A stretch of 64,000 bases of DNA from Ruminococcus sp. (GTDB lineage: Bacteria; Bacillota; Clostridia; Oscillospirales; Ruminococcaceae): assembly GCA_021205185.1 (NCBI GenBank), contig JAJPYB010000007.1, positions 62,001-126,000 on the forward strand. Reading direction: 5' to 3'. The notes beneath the pieces were generated by a model. That model saw only the letters and a program-made list of their open reading frames with translations. It was not told the DNA's origin and did not search any database. A program made the translations under genes and the position numbers. Shown here piece after piece: positions 32,484-40,216 of the stretch. The number at the start of each line of letters is the position of its first letter. Position 1 is the first letter of the stretch.

Positions 32484-33089
32484 TCAGAGCCTTTCGGCTT
32501 TAAATGCAACATATCCTTCGTAATAATAGCTGTGATCGATGCCCTTCATATAAACCTCTCGGCTGTCAATTTCATCTGTCAGCGCATTTTTTAAAAGATG
32601 CTTGATTTCAATATCTCTTATCGGACTGCGCTCCATAGCAAGCAGATAATCCTCCTTGTCAATCCTGCTCCAGTCCACAACTCTTCCAAGCTCTGTCTTT
32701 AAAATATGGTCAAGCCAGATTCTCATACTGCGACCGTTTCCCTCTCTGAAAGGGTGAGCGACGTTCATTTCAACATACTTTTCAACAATCTCGTCAAACG
32801 TCGATTGCGGCATTTTATCTATGTTTTGTAAGGAGGTCTCCAGATACATCAGCGGCGCAAAGCGAAAGCTTCCCTTTGCAAGATTTACAGTTCTTACCTT
32901 TCCGGCAAAGTCGTATATATCCTCAAATAGGTACTTGTGAATTGCCTGCAGAGATGAAAACGTACCGGCTTCAAGGCTGTCGAGCAATTTGTCCTCAAAT
33001 AGCTGTACTGCTTTTTTCTTGCTTATCTTTTCTTCTTCAAGTGCAAGCTCAGCGGAGCTTGTAATATTAAGCTTGTTTTCAAGAGCCAT
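32484..33089 (-). CDS. Fic family protein, class III-like
   Basis: A 201-residue Fic protein. The catalytic loop HPFREGNGR is complete (residues 112-120), so AMP transfer from ATP to a target hydroxyl is possible. The flap strand FRFAPLMYLE precedes it. The C-terminal helix has S187-YYY-E191-G192, which fits the (S/T)xxxE(G/N) inhibitory motif placed at the C-terminus in class III Fic proteins, so the enzyme may be self-inhibited and active as a monomer. No antitoxin gene is adjacent. AGGAGG precedes the ATG. Confidence 0.92.
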   Translation of the reverse strand: MALENKLNITSSAELALEEEKISKKKAVQLFEDKLLDSLEAGTFSSLQAIHKYLFEDIYDFAGKVRTVNLAKGSFRFAPLMYLETSLQNIDKMPQSTFDEIVEKYVEMNVAHPFREGNGRSMRIWLDHILKTELGRVVDWSRIDKEDYLLAMERSPIRDIEIKHLLKNALTDEIDSREVYMKGIDHSYYYEGYVAFKAERL

Positions 33090-33171
33090 ACTTTAAAGCC
33101 TCCTCTCAAATCCTGATAAATAAATTATACCATAAAAGCCTGAAAACTGCAATCGGTTTGCGGACAGCACA

Positions 33172-33204
33172 AATAAAAATGCCTCCCGCCAATAAGCGGA
33201 AGAC
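33172..33204 (-). terminator. Second terminator below the candidate small RNA
   Basis: On the minus strand GTCTTCCGC pairs with GCGGGAGGC (with G-U pairs) and is followed by ATTTTTATTT. Confidence 0.7.
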
Positions 33205-33216
33205 ATATTTTCCTAC

Positions 33217-33399
33217 AAAAAATCCACCTTGCCGTCACATAGTATGATAAAACCCGCACTCAGGCAGGTGGGTAACGGCCTGCTTGTTTCATGATCCCCT
33301 CGTCCCATAAGGATTTCTCGGCACAAAGCAAAAGCTTTGGCGGAGCCTCAGAGGAGGGCCTTCAATCTCCAAACAGAGCTTAGTTCCCTTAATAAATGT
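33217..33399 (-). ncRNA. Candidate structured small RNA, possibly 6S RNA
   Basis: About 183 nt on the minus strand between a promoter and a terminator, with no reading frame. Promoter: TTGTTC (complement of 33429-33434) and TATAAA (33406-33411), spacing 17. Folding by eye gives a long hairpin: GCUCUGUUU with AAACAAGC, CCCUC with GAGGG, and an apical AAAGC-UUUU-GCUUU. Next, GCAGG can pair with CCUGC, and the same CCUGC region forms the terminator stem CCACCUGCC with GGCAAGGUGG before AUUUUUU (33217-33271). Length, single long rod and GC-rich bulges resemble Firmicutes 6S RNA, but I cannot confirm the consensus. It might instead be the 3' end of the DUF1292 mRNA. Confidence 0.45.
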
Positions 33400-33405
33400 G
33401 TTGGA

Positions 33406-33434
33406 TTTATAAAAAACTATGATTGCTCGAACAA
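33406..33434 (-). promoter_or_regulatory. Promoter of the candidate small RNA
   Basis: Minus strand TTGTTC and TATAAA, 17 bases apart, ending about 7 bases above the proposed RNA start. Confidence 0.5.
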
Positions 33435-33498
33435 GGCAGAAAATTCACAAATATATTGTTTGCAAAGGGCGTAGAGTTTATTCACAAGACTTGCAAAA

Positions 33499-33831
33499 TC
33501 AGTTGTCCTCATTGCTGTGACAATCGCAATCCTCGTCGTCACATTCTTCCTCGTACATATCCTCAAGAATCGACATAAAAATCTCGCCAACCTTGTCAAA
33601 GGTTTCTTCGTCGTCAACCGAAACTAAGATTTCCTCGTCGTCCTCGTAAGTGCTTTTGAGAATAACCAATAAGCCGTCGTCGTCAACAGCTTCATCAGGA
33701 TTTGCGTAATAGGGGGTCATTGCGTAATAAACGTCGCCCTCGTATTCTGTCTCAGCCAGAACCTCAAAAGTCTGCTCTTTTCCGTCCTCGTCAATAAGAG
33801 TGTATAGGTCGGGTGCGTATTCACTTGGCAT
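33499..33831 (-). CDS. DUF1292 domain protein
   Basis: A 110-residue very acidic protein of the DUF1292 family. The core YTLIDEDGKEQTFEVLAETEYEGDVYYAMTPY and the later VILKSTYEDDEEILVSVDDEETFDKVGEIF are typical. The C-terminus is a tail of Asp, Glu and Cys (ECDDEDCDCHSNED), which could bind metal. Function unknown. In many Clostridia the family lies near holliday-junction resolvase and alanyl-tRNA synthetase genes; that is not the case here. Confidence 0.85.
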   Translation of the reverse strand: MPSEYAPDLYTLIDEDGKEQTFEVLAETEYEGDVYYAMTPYYANPDEAVDDDGLLVILKSTYEDDEEILVSVDDEETFDKVGEIFMSILEDMYEEECDDEDCDCHSNEDN

Positions 33832-33975
33832 AATAAATCCTCCTGTAAATAAAAATTGTGAAAAAGAATTTTTTCACCGCAACATATATATTATACTATA
33901 TAATGTGAATGAAGTCAAGCAGATTTTGTGAAAGTAATGTTAAATAAAAAAGTTTGATTTTTTTGAAAAAAACTG

Positions 33976-34004
33976 TTGACAATGCATAAAAAGTGTGGTA
34001 TATT
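33976..34004 (+). promoter_or_regulatory. Promoter of the 34.0-34.6 kb orphan transcript
   Basis: TTGACA (33976-33981) and TATATT (33999-34004), 17 bases apart. No gene of normal size follows before the terminator at 34561. Confidence 0.75.
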
Positions 34005-34031
34005 ATAGACAAGGAAAAGAGAAGAAAGGTG

Positions 34032-34082
34032 ATGATGAGTATGAAAGCTTATTATCTGACATCTATCCGAATTATCAAATGA
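34032..34082 (+). CDS. Tiny ORF 1 in the orphan transcript (16 aa)
   Basis: ATG at 34032 after AGAAAGGTG encodes MMSMKAYYLTSIRIIK. It is the first translatable frame of the transcript. Nothing else supports it as a real gene; it could be a leader peptide. Confidence 0.3.
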   Translation: MMSMKAYYLTSIRIIK

Positions 34083-34098
34083 GAAAGGGGCGAGTCCA

Positions 34099-34155
34099 AT
34101 GGCAATAGAAGAATCATCAAAGTCATCTTTCCTGAGTGACTCGGTGAAAATATAA
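34099..34155 (+). CDS. Tiny ORF 2 in the orphan transcript (18 aa)
   Basis: ATG at 34099 follows AAAGGGG by about 9 bases and encodes MAIEESSKSSFLSDSVKI. The bases before it (GAGTCCAATG) match the element in front of the three later minigenes. A frameshift near its end would join it to a Lys/Leu-rich helical stretch ending at about 34222, so it may be the start of a broken gene of about 41 codons. Confidence 0.3.
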   Translation: MAIEESSKSSFLSDSVKI

Positions 34156-34339
34156 GAAGCTTGGAACTCAGACGGCAAGAGCTGATAAAGCTTAAGAAAT
34201 TGAAAGAAAATAATCACGAGTGATTCAGGTAAGTACTTTGATATAGGACGCTATCCGTAAAGACGGAGCAAAAACTAGCTAAGTAATATGAATTTGGATA
34301 TGAATTCATAAAGTCGGGAGGGGATTAAACCATTCCAGT

Positions 34340-34560
34340 AAGCTTTTAACCGACACGAAATTTTAAAAGGAAGTACACTCCAATGAAGTAAGTTAGGCTT
34401 GTAAGAAGCAATTAAAGGATTTAAAATTTTAAGAAATCAGGTACAGTCCAATGAAGTAAGTAAGCTTTGTAACAGGATTTATGAGATTTGAAATTTTAGA
34501 AAATAGGTACGGTCCAATGAAATAAGTAGTTTTTGGAAAATTTAATATCCAGATAAATCG
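34340..34560 (+). repeat. Tandem repeats of 66-68 bp with ATG-AAR-TAA minigenes
   Basis: Three units have ATG-AAG-TAA at 34383, ATG-AAG-TAA at 34451 and ATG-AAA-TAA at 34517. Each is preceded by (A)GGTAC-N-GTCC-like sequence (GGAAGTACACTCC in the first) and the first two are followed by AGTTAGGCTTGTAA or AGTAAGCTTTGTAA and a GGATTT...AAATTTTA tail. A degenerate unit with AAGCTTTTAAC and AAATTTTAAAAG begins near 34350. Confidence 0.75.
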
Positions 34561-34595
34561 AAAAAGTCAGGCAAAGCGTCCTGACTTTTCTTTTT
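34561..34595 (+). terminator. Terminator of the orphan transcript
   Basis: AAAAGTCAGG (to 34571) and CCTGACTTTT (34580-34589), a perfect 10-bp stem, followed by CTTTTT. Confidence 0.9.
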
Positions 34596-34643
34596 GTGAA
34601 GCTCTGGTGTGTTTGCAAAATACAAAAATAAAACTCTTTGCAG

Positions 34644-34672
34644 TTGACTTTTTCGGCTGAGTATTGTATAAT
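34644..34672 (+). promoter_or_regulatory. Promoter of the foldase-like lipoprotein gene
   Basis: TTGACT (34644-34649) and TATAAT (34667-34672), 17 bases apart. It leaves a leader of about 145 nt before the start codon; short pairings are possible but no known element was recognised. Confidence 0.8.
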
Positions 34673-34825
34673 CAAATAATGATGTCGCTTTGCTTTTGGC
34701 GAAGGACTATCGCAATCTTTGCTGGGGCAATATCCCCACTGAAATTCAGCGAGCTTGTTTTGGCTGTTCTTGTGAGCCACAAACTGCTTCGCTTTAAATT
34801 GTAAATAATACAGGGAGGCATTACG

Positions 34826-36181
34826 ATGCTAAAAAAGAAGATTGTTGCAGTTTTGTGTGCAGCGGCAATGGTGATAGGATTTACCGGCTGTACTGATATG
34901 TCTAAGATTATGACAGTTGAGGGCGAGGAACTTAACGCTGGAGTATATATTTTCAATATGCTGTCCGAATATACTGTTCAGGCTTACTACGCTAGTTATT
35001 TTTCAAGCGATGACAGCGACACTGATTTCCTGGATCAGGAATACGACGACGGCGTTACCTATAGCGAGTATTTCCTCGATTCCGCTATGGAGCAGACATT
35101 AAGAGGCGTTGCAGCGGACAAGCTGTTTAAGGACGCAGGACTTGAGCTTTCAGATGAGGACAAGGAAGAAATTGCTGACAGCGTTGAACAGGCAATGGAA
35201 GGCTACGGCGAGGATTACCTGAGCGCTCAGGGAATTTCAGAGGAGTCTGTTGAAATTTGCTACACTTACGATAAGGAAATGGATCTTCTGTTTGACTACT
35301 ACTACGCTGAGGGCGGTACGGAAGAGGTAACCGACGAGGATATTCAGACATACCTTGGTGAAAATTACTTGAGATACAAGATGATTTCAATTTCAAGAGC
35401 TCCTGAATCGACTGAAGACGAAGAGGCAACAGACGAGGAAATCGAAGCGGCTGAGGAAGAAGCAAAGGCTTTGGCTGACAAGTATTTAGAGCTTGCTGAG
35501 GAAGGCGGAGCTGACGGCTTTGACGATGTAATCGCTCAATATGAGGAAGAAACAGCAGAGGAAGATACGGACGACGATTCAACCGACGAGGAAGAGGAAG
35601 AAGACGATACCGAGATTGATACTACTGCTGAGTATACAGTAACATTCGTTGACGGCGACGGAGAAGAGTACGACGAGGATTCAGATTATCCTCCGATTAC
35701 TGTAAACGGCGGAGATACAATTACTAAGCCTGAAACTGACCCTGAAAAAACCTACTATCTGTTTGACGGCTGGTACGCTGATTCTTACGGTTCAACAGAG
35801 TTTGACTTCGACGAACCTATAACTGCTGATACAACAGTTTATGCTTGCTTCTCAACAAACGAAGTTCTGACAACTTATGATGAGGACAGCGCAAGCGATA
35901 TTCAGACAACTATAAATGAAATGGAAATCACAGGTACTCCTGTTTTAGAGTCTGACGACGATTATTACTACATCATCTTAAAGCTCGATCCAAGCGAGAG
36001 AGAGGATTATATGTCGGGCGGAACTAACCACGACAGCATAATCACAACGATGAAGACAGACGAGTTTAACGAGCGACTCGACGACACTGCTGATTCAATG
36101 GATATTGATGCCAACGATAAGGCGGTAGACAAGTACACACCTGAAAAGATTGAAGAAATTGCTGAGGAATACTCAGAGTAA
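34826..36181 (+). CDS. Foldase-like lipoprotein (SurA/PrsA N-domain type) carrying an InlB-type B repeat
   Basis: A 451-residue lipoprotein; lipobox FTGC with Cys22. Residues about 30-200 are helical and resemble the chaperone part of PrsA/SurA-type peptidyl-prolyl isomerases (VEGEELNAGVYIFNML, then a TYLGENYLRYKMISI segment that normally leads into the parvulin domain). A Glu/Asp-rich stretch (about 205-270) follows, then a beta-grasp B repeat of the internalin/Flg_new kind at about 273-350 (YTVTFVDGDGEE, then YLFDGWYADSYGSTEFDF and TVYACFS). The last 100 residues return to the parvulin-like C-terminal pattern. A complete parvulin active site is not visible, so chaperone rather than isomerase activity is likely. 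Confidence 0.72.
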   Translation: MLKKKIVAVLCAAAMVIGFTGCTDMSKIMTVEGEELNAGVYIFNMLSEYTVQAYYASYFSSDDSDTDFLDQEYDDGVTYSEYFLDSAMEQTLRGVAADKLFKDAGLELSDEDKEEIADSVEQAMEGYGEDYLSAQGISEESVEICYTYDKEMDLLFDYYYAEGGTEEVTDEDIQTYLGENYLRYKMISISRAPESTEDEEATDEEIEAAEEEAKALADKYLELAEEGGADGFDDVIAQYEEETAEEDTDDDSTDEEEEEDDTEIDTTAEYTVTFVDGDGEEYDEDSDYPPITVNGGDTITKPETDPEKTYYLFDGWYADSYGSTEFDFDEPITADTTVYACFSTNEVLTTYDEDSASDIQTTINEMEITGTPVLESDDDYYYIILKLDPSEREDYMSGGTNHDSIITTMKTDEFNERLDDTADSMDIDANDKAVDKYTPEKIEEIAEEYSE

Positions 36182-36200
36182 TTTCAAATAGCAAAAATTT

Positions 36201-36233
36201 AAGCTGACCCGATTTTTAAGGGTCAGCTTTTTT
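36201..36233 (+). terminator. Terminator after the foldase-like lipoprotein
   Basis: AAGCTGACCC and GGGTCAGCTT, perfect 10-bp stem, followed by TTTT. Confidence 0.9.
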
Positions 36234-36274
36234 GTTGCCTTTTTGCTCGAATAGAACTTGCCAACAACACAATA

Positions 36275-36311
36275 ATAAAAAACGCTTCGCCTTAAATAAG
36301 ACGGAGCGTTT
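36275..36311 (-). terminator. Terminator of the AI-2E family gene
   Basis: On the minus strand AACGCTCCGTCTTA pairs with TAAGGCGAAGCGTT (one mismatch) and runs into TTTTATT. Confidence 0.8.
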
Positions 36312-36334
36312 GTGCTAATCTGTATTTTGTGTAC

Positions 36335-37603
36335 CTACTTTGCCTGATTTACATCGTCTGCTGAAGGAATTACAATATCGTCGAGCTTTTCCTTAGTTAT
36401 GTGAGTACCCTTTCGAGTCTCGTAAACGGACGGGTTCTCGCTTTTGTAAAACTCTGTGCTGGTTGGAAGATGCTTCTTTTTAAGCCTTTCGCAAATGTAC
36501 TCCCTGAACAGGTCGTATATAAGAGCGAAGGTAGGAACTGCAAGCAGCATTCCTAAAAATCCGAACAGTCCGCCGCCGACCAGAATTGAAATAAGCACCC
36601 ATATAGCAGGAAGTCCTGTTGAGTCGCCTAAAATCTTCGGGCCTAAAATGTTGCCGTCAAACTGCTGAAGCACAACAATAATGATAACAAACCAGATTAC
36701 CATTTTCGGCTCGACCAAAAGGATGAGTATCGCCGACGGAATTGCGCCTATAAACGGACCGAAGAACGGAATTATATTTGTAACTCCCACGAAAACTGAA
36801 ATCATCAGCGGATAAGGGAAGTTAAAGACCGTAAGAATAATTCCGCAAAGAACGCCAATTATAAGCGAGTCTAAAAGCTTTCCTGAAATAAAGCCTGAGA
36901 AGGTCTTGTTTGCCTTGCTTAAAATGCGAGCGGTTGTGTCATATCTTTTTTTCTTGACAAAGGCAAGCGTAATTTTCTTACTTTGAGCGATAAGACGTTC
37001 CTTACTGTAAAGCAGGTAAATAGAAATGATAATGCCAATAAGGAAGTTTTTAAGAAATGTCAGAACGCTCCAAATGCTTGACATCAGATTCGTAATCATT
37101 GGTTCAATCTGCGTCCAGAGAGCAGTAGTGTCCTGAGAGAACGAGGTTAGCTTTTCAGTCAGAAAATTCAAAATGTCCTGATTGTTTTTAAATGTGTTGT
37201 TTATGAAGTCCTGTACCTTTGATACCAGTTCAGGAGTGCTTTTGAATATTTCCAAAAGCGATTCTAAAAGACTTGGCAGGATTATAGCGATAACGCCGAA
37301 AATCAAAAGCAAAAACAATATCGTTACAAGCGAAACTGAAATAGCGCGGGTAAGTCTTGGATACGGTTTCTTTTTGAAGATGTACTTCACGAGCAGCTTG
37401 TCAAAAAGCTTCATAACGGGGTTTAATATAAACGCTATCGCAAAGCCCCAGATTGCAGGCTTTAATACATTTACCGCCTCGCTGAGAATGTTTAAAATTG
37501 TTGAAAATTCAAAAACGCAAAGCACCATCAGCAGAGCTATCGCAATTACTACAATCACATAAATGGCTATTGTATTGTAACGTGAATTAGTGTATTTTTT
37601 CAA
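36335..37603 (-). CDS. AI-2E family transporter
   Basis: A 422-residue membrane protein of the AI-2E (TqsA/YtvI) family. Eight hydrophobic segments: two at the start (about 12-32 and 44-63), one near 82-104, then a soluble helical region, and a cluster from about 172 to 375. Family signatures are visible: FGPFIGAIPSAIL near 285, and GNILGPKILGDSTGLPAIWVLISILVGGGLFGFLGMLLAVP across about 315-355. Members move small organic compounds or Na+; the signal AI-2 was one proposed substrate. The C-terminal 55 residues are hydrophilic. Single gene with its own terminator. Confidence 0.92.
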   Translation of the reverse strand: MKKYTNSRYNTIAIYVIVVIAIALLMVLCVFEFSTILNILSEAVNVLKPAIWGFAIAFILNPVMKLFDKLLVKYIFKKKPYPRLTRAISVSLVTILFLLLIFGVIAIILPSLLESLLEIFKSTPELVSKVQDFINNTFKNNQDILNFLTEKLTSFSQDTTALWTQIEPMITNLMSSIWSVLTFLKNFLIGIIISIYLLYSKERLIAQSKKITLAFVKKKRYDTTARILSKANKTFSGFISGKLLDSLIIGVLCGIILTVFNFPYPLMISVFVGVTNIIPFFGPFIGAIPSAILILLVEPKMVIWFVIIIVVLQQFDGNILGPKILGDSTGLPAIWVLISILVGGGLFGFLGMLLAVPTFALIYDLFREYICERLKKKHLPTSTEFYKSENPSVYETRKGTHITKEKLDDIVIPSADDVNQAK

Positions 37604-37833
37604 TCTATGCGCCCCCTGACTTTAATATATTCGTAAACGGTTGTGACCTTGCCTTACATTATACAATACTTTGCGTAAAAAATCCACCTTTTTTTGTGAT
37701 GACATCAAAAAAAGATTGAAAAAGTCTTTTCAAATTTCGATATTTGTGTTACAATATATTGTGTATTACTGTACATAGCTGTATTGCCGTGTAAAAATAG
37801 AGAATAAATGCAGAAGAGTTGGAGGAAAGCTTG

Positions 37834-40200
37834 GTGCTTACAACGGAAAGCAATAAACAATTAAAGCAAAAAGCGCTTGAGAAATATTTTAACAGGCTTA
37901 ACCCTGAACAGCAAAGAGCGGTTTTTCAAATAGACGGGCCTGTGCTGATTCTGGCGGGCGCCGGAAGCGGAAAGACGACAGTTTTAGTAAACAGAATTGC
38001 CAATATGATATATTTTGGAAATTCATATCACGCCGAAACGCCAGAATATAATGAAAGCGAACGAGCATTTTTAAAAAGCTATATTGATGGGAAAAGTGAC
38101 GACAAGGAGACGCTGCGCAAAATAGTAAGCGTAAATCCTATAAACCCTTGGAACATTCTGGCAATAACATTTACAAATAAGGCGGCGTCTGAGCTTAAAG
38201 AGAGAATTTCTTTAATGCTGGGGGAAAGCGCAGGCGGTATTTTAGCCGCAACCTTTCACTCGGCTTGCATCAGAATTTTAAGACGTGAAAGCGAGCATAC
38301 CGATTACGGCTCGAACTTTACAATCTACGATACCGACGACCAGAAGAGGGTTATAAAAAGTGTTCTGAAGGATTTGAATATAAGCGACAAAATGTTTCCG
38401 CCTAAAAGTATGCTGGGAATTATTTCAAGATGCAAGGAATCGCTTATTACTCCCGACGCATTAGAGCAGGAAAACGCACAGGATTATCAAAAGAAAATTC
38501 AAGCGAGAATTTATAAGGAATATCAAAGGCGGCTTCTTCGTGCGAACGCTATGGACTTTGACGATATTATCGCTCTGACGGTAAAGCTGTTTGAGGAAAA
38601 TCCGGATGTTTTAAATCATTACCAAAATCTTTATAAGTACATAGTAGTCGACGAGTATCAGGACACCAATATGGTGCAGTACAAGCTTATTTCATTGCTT
38701 AGCGCCAAGTATAAAAATCTCTGCGTTGTCGGCGACGATGACCAAAGCATTTATAAATTCAGAGGAGCGACTATCGAAAACATTCTGAGCTTTGAGAACA
38801 CGTTTGCAAACACGGCTGTAATAAGACTTGAACAAAATTACAGATCGACGCAAAATATTTTAAACTGTGCCAATACTCTTATTAAGAACAATCGTGGCAG
38901 GAAGGGTAAAACGCTGTTTACTTCAATCGGAAGCGGCGATAAGGTTACTCTTTATACTGCAAACAACGAAAAGAGCGAAGCAAAGTTTGTTGCAGATACC
39001 GTTTTAGAGGGAATCAAAAACGGAAAAAAGCAAAGCGATTTTGCCGTTCTATACAGAATGAACGCTCAGTCGAACGCTATCGAGCAGGCGTTTATTCAAA
39101 GCGGAGTTTCATATAAAATCTTCGGCGGAACAAAATTCTACGACCGAAAGGAAATAAAGGATGTTTTATCCTATCTCTCGGTTGTGAACAATAACGGCGA
39201 CCTTTTAAGGCTCAGACGAATTATCAACGAGCCGAAGCGCTCGATAGGCGAAGCGACCGTTACTGCAATAGAGCAAATAGCTTCCGATCTTTCTCTGACG
39301 CCGATTGAGGTTATGAGAGATTCCGAGTCGCTGATGCCGCTTTCAAAGAAAGCAAAGGTGCTGGTGCCGTTAGCTGAAATGTTTTTATCACTTCAGGAAA
39401 TTTCCGAGCAGGAGCCATTGGAAACGCTGCTTGACGAGCTTTTGGAGCGCTCAGGCTACGGCGAATATTTAAGAGCTCAGGGCGACGAGGGATTGATGTG
39501 GCTTGAAAATATCGAGGAGCTTAAAAGCACAATGGCAAACTACGAGGAAAGTGCTGACGAGCCTTCGCTTTCAGGCTTTTTGGAGGAAATCGCACTTTTC
39601 ACCGATATGGATAATATGGACGAAAACGGCGATTATGTTGTAATGATGACAATGCACTCTGCGAAGGGACTTGAATTTGATACTGTTTTTGCTGTGGGAA
39701 TGGAAGAAAATATCTTCCCGTCGCAAAGAAGTATTATCGACGACGCAGATATCGAAGAGGAACGCAGACTTTGCTATGTTGCAATAACGAGAGCAAAAAA
39801 CAAGCTCTACCTTACAAACGCCCGAAACAGATTGCTTTACGGAATGACAAATCACAATCAGCCGTCAAGGTTTTTGTTTGAGCTTGACAAGCAGGCAACC
39901 GAAGAGGAAGAGGAGCAGATTATAACTCATTCTGCGGCGAGCAGATACAATCCGCTTGGCAATCGAGCGACAAACAGTATGTCTCTTGAAAATCAGATTA
40001 AGCGGAACCTGAAGGACAGACCGCAAAAGAACACTCAAACCTTTAGTGTAGGCGACAGAGTTAAGCACAACGTGTTCGGTGAGGGAACTATTTTAAATGC
40101 AAAAGCAATGGCGAATGACACAATGCTTGAAATAGCATTCGATACAAAGGGAACTAAAAAGGTTATGGCAAATTTTGCCAGAATTACAAAAATAGATTAA
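37834..40200 (+). CDS. pcrA: ATP-dependent DNA helicase PcrA/UvrD
   Basis: A superfamily 1A 3'-5' helicase of 788 residues. GTG at 37834 is placed 7 bases after GGAGGA; TTG at 37831 or 37819 is possible. Helicase motifs: Walker A AGAGSGKTT (about 41-49), ITFTNKAASELKER (motif Ia), VVDEYQDTN (motif II), VGDDDQSIYKFRGA (motif III), LEQNYRST (motif IV), TMHSAKGLEFDTVF (motif V) and CYVAITRAKNKLYLT (motif VI). The C-terminus has the Tudor-like VGDRVKHNVFGEGTIL segment that contacts RNA polymerase. It unwinds DNA in repair and in replication conflicts. aroF follows after 16 bases. Confidence 0.97.
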   Translation: MLTTESNKQLKQKALEKYFNRLNPEQQRAVFQIDGPVLILAGAGSGKTTVLVNRIANMIYFGNSYHAETPEYNESERAFLKSYIDGKSDDKETLRKIVSVNPINPWNILAITFTNKAASELKERISLMLGESAGGILAATFHSACIRILRRESEHTDYGSNFTIYDTDDQKRVIKSVLKDLNISDKMFPPKSMLGIISRCKESLITPDALEQENAQDYQKKIQARIYKEYQRRLLRANAMDFDDIIALTVKLFEENPDVLNHYQNLYKYIVVDEYQDTNMVQYKLISLLSAKYKNLCVVGDDDQSIYKFRGATIENILSFENTFANTAVIRLEQNYRSTQNILNCANTLIKNNRGRKGKTLFTSIGSGDKVTLYTANNEKSEAKFVADTVLEGIKNGKKQSDFAVLYRMNAQSNAIEQAFIQSGVSYKIFGGTKFYDRKEIKDVLSYLSVVNNNGDLLRLRRIINEPKRSIGEATVTAIEQIASDLSLTPIEVMRDSESLMPLSKKAKVLVPLAEMFLSLQEISEQEPLETLLDELLERSGYGEYLRAQGDEGLMWLENIEELKSTMANYEESADEPSLSGFLEEIALFTDMDNMDENGDYVVMMTMHSAKGLEFDTVFAVGMEENIFPSQRSIIDDADIEEERRLCYVAITRAKNKLYLTNARNRLLYGMTNHNQPSRFLFELDKQATEEEEEQIITHSAASRYNPLGNRATNSMSLENQIKRNLKDRPQKNTQTFSVGDRVKHNVFGEGTILNAKAMANDTMLEIAFDTKGTKKVMANFARITKID

Positions 40201-40216
40201 CCGGAGGAAAAATATA

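Larger units (their letters stand above)
34011..34595 (+). ncRNA. Orphan transcription unit with tandem repeats and tiny ORFs, unknown
   Basis: About 585 nt between a good promoter and a strong terminator with no ORF over 20 codons behind a ribosome binding site on the plus strand. It contains two tiny ORFs with ribosome-binding-site-like sequence, a hairpin TCCGT-AAAG-ACGGA near 34254-34267, an ATGAATT/AATTCAT hairpin near 34289-34310, and three repeat units spaced 68 and 66 bases with the shared core TCCAATGAARTAAG. A fourth degenerate unit precedes them. It may be a regulatory RNA, a set of minigenes, or a decayed peptide gene: in another frame a segment encoding ENIRSLELRRQELIKLKKLK looks protein-like. 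Confidence 0.5.

Noticed and set aside
34340..34560. Tandem repeats taken as a CRISPR array
   Set aside because: The repeats are 66-68 bases apart, degenerate, with no unique spacers of fixed size and no cas genes nearby.
34011..34595. Group II intron remnant
   Set aside because: Words such as GGTACGG recall domain V, but there is no GTGYG 5' end, no domain V hairpin and no reverse transcriptase.
33915..34780. Minus-strand ORFs of 94-100 codons opposite the orphan transcript
   Set aside because: They lack ribosome binding sites, have odd composition and run antisense through the promoter and terminator signals.
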